The position numbers and the translations under genes are program-made. This document shows, in pieces, positions 58,196 through 64,000 of a DNA stretch of 64,000 bases. Under the pieces are notes generated by a model that was not told where the DNA came from, made no database searches, and was given only the letters and a program-made list of their open reading frames with translations. This stretch comes from Cyclaneusma minus. Its lineage: Eukaryota > Ascomycota > Leotiomycetes > Marthamycetales > Marthamycetaceae. Within the stretch, counting starts at the first letter, position 1. The number at the start of each line of letters is the position of its first letter. Location: assembly GCA_037179335.1 (NCBI GenBank), contig JAKZHN010000003.1, positions 1,860,001 to 1,924,000 on the forward strand, read 5' to 3'.

Positions 58196-60585
58196 ATGTC
58201 CAACCGCATACACGACACTGTAAAAAACCTCACGTGGTTAACGGCGGATGAGCATGAAAGACTCATCGCGGCCACCACCCGCGAACGGGCCCAACTGGAA
58301 GAATTGGTCGCCAAACTAGTACAAAACCCCTCAAAACGGGAGCTCTGGGAGATTACCTTCGCCAACGTCATGCTCCCCAATTCCTGCAACCCCCGCGACA
58401 TCGCCATACTCGGCCGCCCCCGTTCACCAGTCCACTACATCTGCATCGCCGACGCAGGGGACTTCCTCAAGTCCGGATACCCCTTGATCGTCAACAAAGT
58501 CTACTACCCCCGCGTGCCGGAATTCATGGCTAAGCAAGCGAAATTCATCGATCCACGAATCTCGTGCCGCCGCTGCCCTTTCCCTTCCTGCAACCGCTTC
58601 ATTCACGACACCCGTCGTCGCCGCTGCACTGATCACATTACTGATGGTGCGATTAGACCCGGTAACTTCAGCTACGCCATGGCACACGCGCGCAAGCTTG
58701 GTACTCATAAAAATGACTCCAAGCGCAAGCGAGATGCAGAGCTTGAAGATGAGCGAGAACAAACCGAGCTCAGAAGAAAAGGTCTCGAAGAAGACAGTCC
58801 CACTGTCAGGAAACTGCAGAGGCTAAAGGTTAGCGACTGGTCTGAAAGGCCTATTGCTAAGCCCAGTGGATTGACCAAGGGGGACATGTATGATTACCGC
58901 CCCGAGGATATGGGGGGCGGATATGAAGGAAGTATGACTGTGGGAAACGAGGGCCAGGGTTATCAACCCAGCTCACCCACTCCTGCCCCTCGTCGAGGGA
59001 GGTCACCCATTTTTCTTCGCGGCTACAGCTCACGCCCTGTTGCTTCTGATGTCGGGTTGGGGACTGAGAGTCGTGCCCGTCATCAAAGCAGCCACCCGTC
59101 CCCTGCTCATCATCGAGCGAACTCACCCCCAAATGCTCCTCGTCGTGGCAACAGGGGTCCTTCCCGTTCTTGTGTCGACAGCTCACCCACCCCTCCTCAT
59201 GGACATCCAAACTCCCACCACAATGACGATAATTTGGGTTTCTGCGTCCATGACCACCCACCCCCCAAAGCCGAACCTAAAACGGCGGATGAGCTTCGAG
59301 CAAGACAGATCCAGGAGCTCCAAGAGTACCTTGACGGCGTCACCCTCTATCTGCTCATTCTGCGCCACCAGCAACTTCGTGAGCAATGGGAAAGGGTTCA
59401 AAAAGCTGGCGTCAAAACTCCTGCTTTTGTCGCGGTGATTGAAAGCACCGAGAAGGAAATCGCGACTCTGTTGAAAGCTCATGAGGAGAAGCAGCTCCAG
59501 GCAAGAAAGGAATATGCGGAGTGGGTTGCACGGGAGTTGTGGTTGGTGGAGCACGATAGGCAACGTGACCTCGAGCTTAAGAAGAAACTTGAGCCGTTCG
59601 GTAATGCGGATCAGAAAGCCGACGGCGCTGGTGTTTCCAGCTTCGAAAGAGTTCTGCGTCGACTGGTATGCTCACCATTTGGTACCTCGTAACTTGATCA
59701 CTGCTGACCCGGGAACAGCACGAATGCAAAGGCACTGAGAAAACCCGTGCTGCTATGGCCGAAGAAGACGCTCCTGCCGCAAACGAAGGACGTCGCGAGG
59801 CCGATGTGATGCAACGAGCCAGTGAAAGCAACATGGACCTCGACCCACAAGAGACGGTGGAAGATCATGGTAAGACCGAGATCGTGGAAGCTGACGAATA
59901 TGACAGCGACTTGACCATGCAAGACGACGAGGTCGAGCGCGAGGGCTCGGAAGAGAGCGCAATCGTCGAACCCAATGACCAGCAAATGGCTGGAACAGCC
60001 CTCGTGGAATTCCATGAGTCTCCGGTCAGAAACTCCATCGAGGGTTCAGAGGACATCGACATCGAAGACGCGGACGACGATGACCACAGTCTCGAAGATG
60101 GCGAAGTCCGAGAACATCCTGCGAGCAAAAGGGATGAGCGACAGTTCTCGGAAGACGGTACTGAGATTCTACCCTCGGTCGAAAGCGCCGACGACGATGA
60201 CGCACGCTGCTACGCCGCCTTTCAGCGTCTCAAACAACTCCCCGCCATTATCCAAATGGGCGAACCGTTGATGAGTGAGATCTATGATAAGAAGCGCTCT
60301 GAGCTACCTTGTTTGTTTCTCAGATTCGAAGAATATCGTGGTCACTACTACAGAGCCCAGGATGAGTGTCTCGAGGATTGGGCTGACGAGATGAGATTGG
60401 ATAATGCCACGCAACTCCATGCGATGGCGACGAAGATGTGGGAGGACTTGAGGAAGTTCTTGATCCAGGTGTATGGGGCTGATGTCGGTGAGGTGCAAAT
60501 GGATAGGCATCTGGATGCGCAGTCGGCGTATGTGAAGGAGGAGGACGATGAGGTGGAGGAAGAGGGCGAGAACGAAGATAGGTGA
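58196..60585 (+). CDS. Hypothetical protein, Cys-rich module, coiled coil and acidic tail (778 aa)
   Basis: Exon 1 is 58196-59665 and exon 2 is 59719-60585. The 53-bp intron has donor GTATGC, branch-like GCTGAC and acceptor AACAG, phase 0 (RRL-HECKG). ATG 58196 (MSNRIHDTVKNL) is the first ATG in the frame. Residues about 115-145 hold a Cys/His cluster, CRRCPFPSCNRF then RRRRCTDH, possibly a small zinc site. A nuclear-type basic stretch (SKRKRDAELE) follows, then a Pro/Ser/His-rich disordered part with several SPTPAPRRG / SPPNAPRRG-like repeats. Next is a coiled coil (EKEIATLLKAHEEKQLQARKE in pieces) and a strongly acidic region in exon 2 (DIDIEDADDDD). The C-terminus is helical with a last acidic run. 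No family recognised; the layout suggests a nuclear protein. Confidence 0.65.
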
Positions 60586-61924
60586 AGTGGACGAGCAGAA
60601 GGAGCCGGAGGAGTCGATTCCGTACATCAGTCTGTGGCGTTGACGTAGTGGATGATGGTTGCTATCTTGGAAGCTAAGCATGAATTTGAGCAGGACTAGG
60701 AGCAGCGGGCCGGTCATAGCAAGCGGGGGCGTCTGATGCGTGGGGTACGCATGGCTTGTGGTTGGAAACCTTGCTTGGTTCCCTTCCCCTCGCAGATGCT
60801 TGAATCTCACGAAGGAATTTCTCTTGTTTTTGGTTTGCGAATTTCTGCGGTGTTGTTATGGTTGGTGTACTTCTTGGGTGAGTCGGATGTTGGAGAAACA
60901 AAGCAGAGCATGTATTGGGATATTGTGCGAACGGGACCCCGAAACACATCTCCCCGTATATTTTTCTCGCTTGTACTTCTGGCTGTTGAGATAACTGTAG
61001 CATGGCAGCCACGTGGTAGGCTGTTTGCCCTGCTTCTCCTCCTTCCTCAACTACGCTCAATGCGACTGACTATTCTACTACGATGAATGGTTTTTGTAAC
61101 TTGGTTTATTCTTCTGTGATCCCGTGGAACCGACACTGGCATTCCTACTTGATGAGACGAAGATGATGTCTCGACGTATGCTATGTAGAGGTACGTATAG
61201 ACCTCGGGTGTGTAGAGCTCAATTTGCGTACCTAGCCATAGAGCGGTAGATGTTAGATAAATTCATCTCGGCTGCGCTTGTTCAGCTCTACGTCAGTACA
61301 CACACCGTGGCTGAATTGAGCTCTATCGGTTGCCTCCCAGCTCTCCGAGATTGCCTCGGACTCCAGGTCTTCATCCGTTTCCTTGGAGTAACTGGACTCG
61401 ACTGGGTGGAAGCCCTTCTCGGAACTCAAGGTCGAGGCAACGTCACCAAAGCTCCAAAAGGCTTTCCGCCGATGATAGGCATGGACTCACTGTTGCAAGA
61501 AAGTTTACATTCCCTAAGAACCCAATTTCAATGACCCGAACTTTCCCCAAATCTATCTGCTGGGAATGAGTCTGCTGCGGTCGACTCAGATCAGGAACGA
61601 AAGTCTCCATGATAGAAGAGCAGACAGCGCTCTATACCAAGTGACACTATTCCCAGATACCGCGAGAAGCACGTTCTGCTAAGCACCAGACACTTGTATA
61701 GCAGACTTGCGTGAGGATTGGAGAACTCTAGGACATTACACATACTATCATTTGTTCTTGACTACCGTTTGCGGTCAGAAAAACTAGCACATCAGCTGCG
61801 GTGCAAAGTATGTAGCTGGTATATGTTCTGGGGTGATATTAACACCAGAAAGATCCCGACAGGTAAGGAATTGAGTTTGTCGGTGGTTCATGAGTTCTGG
61901 GAGACTCTCAGAGAACTCAAGAGA
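60586..61924. other. Intergenic, no supported gene
   Basis: A 12-bp perfect inverted repeat (TAGAGCTCAATT at 61213-61224 and its complement at 61314-61325) encloses about 90 bp. Otherwise no gene or repeat seen. Confidence 0.4.
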
Positions 61925-62117
61925 CTGATTGTTACGGGGGTTAGAGGCTGAGGCCTTAGGCAGCCGTTCCTTTGTCTCACTGACGCCTTTGTACTATGTA
62001 TTATAAGAAGGAGGAGCTCTCCAGACCTCTCCTTCTTTCCTTGGCTTTACTTATCCAGTCTTTACCTACTGCTTGTTCGGGCCCTTGGCTCCCTCAGTCG
62101 GTCTCCGTGACACTGAT
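61925..62117 (+). mobile_element. Solo LTR, copy 2, with 5-bp target-site duplication
   Basis: The element is 61930-62112 (183 bp), flanked by CTGAT on both sides (61925-61929 and 62113-62117). It starts TGTTACGGGG and ends CTCCGTGACA and is homologous to the minus-strand copy at 41015-41212. It contains a TATA-like TATTATAAG followed by GGAGGAGCTCTCC, a plausible promoter start region of the parent retrotransposon. Confidence 0.85.
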
Positions 62118-62991
62118 GAAGGGAGAGCAGTGGCATATCCTAGGGTCCGTATCTAGCCCGGAGCCTTCAAATATGCTTGCCGCCGAGTTAGACATTTGCT
62201 GATAACCGGGTATATCTTCTTTGCCCCCGTGTTGGAGCCTTAGTCCCATGCAGCAGTAACAGCACTAGTCTCTACGCTAAGCTAACGTCTATCACTGCTA
62301 TAGAGCATTTCTTAACTAGACCTTACCAACAAAAGCACCTACATCCCTCGACACCCCCAAACGCGGACGCAGCAAGCCGGTTGGGACAAGGGAGAATAAA
62401 ACCACACCTGTGCCTCGATTAACCCGACACTGCGCATTGCCTGTCCGCAAAGGCGCGCTATCAAAACACTTCCAACTGCTGCTCTTTTTGGCTTCTTCAT
62501 GGCTCAGACATCATCCAATCCTCACCTACCTTTTGGACACATCTATGGACCCCTCTCGGCACGTTGGCTCACATCGAAGCCGCAGAGGTCTGGCCACTGG
62601 GGGAGGACGGGCAACACTACATCGCTACCGTTGTATCTTTCAAGACTCCACCAACCATGCAATGGCATTCCTACGAGGGCGACAGGTACATAGTTGTCCA
62701 CTGGTCTTGCACACCCAAGCATGCCAAGATCTTGCCAGATGCCGCTTCGGCGCTCATTGTGGACAACAGCGACTGCGTCTACAAGGTTGTTGCCATTGAA
62801 TTCAATCACATCAGCTCTCCAACCTTCCCAGAGCATGAGTCAACCGCTGGCCTCCATTCTTCGCCTACCGCAGGCGCTCTGCAAGTCTTCCTTCCGCCGC
62901 CTCTCTTGACCGCACCGCGAGTCCTCTTTCTCAAGCATTGCAAGCCTTCATCGCGACTTCAGTCCACTCAAGTACTCACATCCATTCAGCG
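62118..62991 (+). other. Gene-poor, with possible coding fragment at 62564-62836
   Basis: One + frame at about 62564-62836 reads plausibly (HIEAAEVWPLGEDGQHY, then VVHWSC and ALIVDNSDCVYKVVAIEF) but has no start, stop or splice structure that makes a gene. Homology searching would be needed to name it. Confidence 0.3.
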
Positions 62992-63144
62992 ATGTCTTCT
63001 TCGTTCCAGTCGTTCGGGGGTGCTCCCACCGGCGCCCGGAACCCTGAGAACGGTGCCAACATGCCCCCTCAAGGTATGACCAGTGGCATGCAAGGCCAGC
63101 AAGCTCCTGGCGCTGGCGATTCTGCCTCACCTGCTCCCTTCTAA
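62992..63144 (+). pseudogene. 5' fragment of a Gly/Gln/Pro-rich protein gene
   Basis: ATG 62992 opens a 50-codon frame (MSSSFQSFGGAPTGARNP and GQQAPGAGDSASPAPF) that ends at TAA. After the TAA the same frame continues as GQVGEQSGKPGAPAGGDAL before the pattern is lost. The composition resembles the disordered N-terminal leader of fungal RNA-binding proteins with RRM domains (weak inference); TAA may replace CAA. It lies between two copies of a ~50-bp direct repeat (about 62837-62890 and 63193-63246), so it may be a duplicated or captured gene fragment. Confidence 0.35.
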
Positions 63145-63510
63145 GGCCAAGTGGGCGAGCAGTCCGGCAAGCCTGGCGCTCCCGCCGGCGGCGATGCTCT
63201 CGCCAACCGCTGGCCTCTATCCTTCACCTACCGCAGGCGCTCTCCAAGTCTCGCCAACCGCAAGTCCCTCCGTCCATGACAGCACAAAACCGTCACTCTA
63301 ATCCTAAAGTTCCATCGCCCGACACAGCTTCCGATTCCTTGTAGCAACTACAGAAGCGCAAGGAATGCCCCACGTCATCACGGCCGTTAGACCGCAGCCG
63401 GCCAGAAGGACCACCAAGACTCCGTTCGGTCCTACCACGACGCCGACTGTACACCCCAAGAATACCTACCCAAGCCGAAGGTTTGGGCGCACCAATCTTG
63501 CGCAACAAAG
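63145..63510. other. Degenerate region with direct repeat
   Basis: Contains the second copy of the ~50-bp repeat (AACCGCTGGCCTC...CCTACCGCAGGCGCTCT, about 63193-63246). No intact gene. Confidence 0.35.
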
Positions 63511-63920
63511 ACCCTTGATACGGAGGGAATCAAAGAGCTCGGTATAGATTTGAGCCTTATCACGTCGTATGCCTACGACGATGATAAAAGCTATGACTAC
63601 TTCTGAGACGGGCTGAGTTCTACCACAGAGGTCTTGAAGTCAAGGTTAGCACCACCCACACGATTTCCAAAATACAACACTCGCACGAATACAACATCGC
63701 AGATGGTGTCCAAATCACCGAGCCGGACGCTTCTCACAAATTGAGAGATACGACAGCCGTGTCCGACCACAAGACGGCTTACGAAGGAGTATACTCTACT
63801 GGTACTTTCTCTTTTACGCCGAAGACGAAGTGCCCTGGCGACGATAAGGTCTCCACCGGCATTGTGAACTCGAAGGCCGGGTTGATTAGGCAGAAGATGG
63901 GGGTAGCTCCCGGCGACTGA
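63511..63920 (+). pseudogene. Broken coding fragment, frameshifted
   Basis: One frame ending near 63600 reads ELGIDLSLITSYAYDDDKSYDYF-like sequence. A second frame from about 63600 to TGA 63920 reads VSTTHTISKIQHSHEYNI and later GVYSTGTFSFTPKTKCP with normal codon use. The frames join only through a frameshift, and neither has a start codon. Family not recognised; it might be the end of a multi-exon gene, but no splice sites explain the change of frame. Confidence 0.35.
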
Positions 63921-64000
63921 AAGAGTTTGAGTGACACCACACAGGAGAAAGAAAAGAGATTGGAAATCGCCCAGACAATGAAAGAGGAGATGAAATGGCG

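Overview
The window is nuclear DNA of a filamentous ascomycete (Pezizomycotina). The evidence is short GT-AG introns (about 50-180 bp) with CTAAC/CTGAC-like branch sites, fungus-specific protein families (Yae1, an X8/CBM43 GPI protein, an MCP2-like ABC1 kinase, Sos7, a Prp38B-like RS protein, a DUF6601-like protein, F-box/ankyrin proteins, small secreted proteins), and a long A+T-rich block of the kind left by repeat-induced point mutation (RIP). The class cannot be fixed from sequence alone.

Layout. 1-4800: ordinary gene DNA with a GPI-anchored X8-domain protein (-), a Pro/Tyr- and Cys-rich small protein (+) and YAE1 (-), whose 5' end abuts the block. 4801-29440: about 24.6 kb of very A+T-rich DNA without an intact gene. 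Inside it I can delimit a complete but dead Ty3/gypsy LTR retrotransposon on the minus strand (10112-17736; 226-bp LTRs; 5-bp target-site duplication TATTT; recognisable reverse-transcriptase remains). It also holds a fossil coiled-coil coding region built of 84-bp (28-codon) repeats at about 26.9-27.4 kb, and four arrays of one ~20-bp A+T minisatellite. The arrays at the two ends of the block are in opposite orientation. 29440-44000: the sequence returns abruptly to normal composition with tRNA-Gly(CCC), a hAT-type MITE with target-site duplication, an F-box-like gene, a small secreted protein, an F-box/ankyrin gene, two tiny membrane proteins, a solo LTR, a second small secreted protein and a relic of a paralogue of it. 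44289-48624: two adjacent multi-exon genes on the minus strand, a lipase (SERAC1-like)-zinc-ribbon-ankyrin gene and a DUF6601-like membrane protein gene. Both carry in-frame stop codons and look like decaying genes. 49756-60585: a conserved housekeeping stretch (MCP2-like mitochondrial ABC1 kinase; divergent Prp38B-like RS protein and Sos7 kinetochore protein; a 778-residue unknown protein). 60586-64000: gene-poor, with a second solo LTR in the opposite orientation to the first and broken coding fragments.

The window records genome defence and decay. Transposons are heavily RIP-mutated within one sharply bounded compartment, while outside it there are short non-autonomous elements with intact target duplications and accessory genes with isolated nonsense changes of C-to-T / G-to-A type. 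The housekeeping genes are intact.
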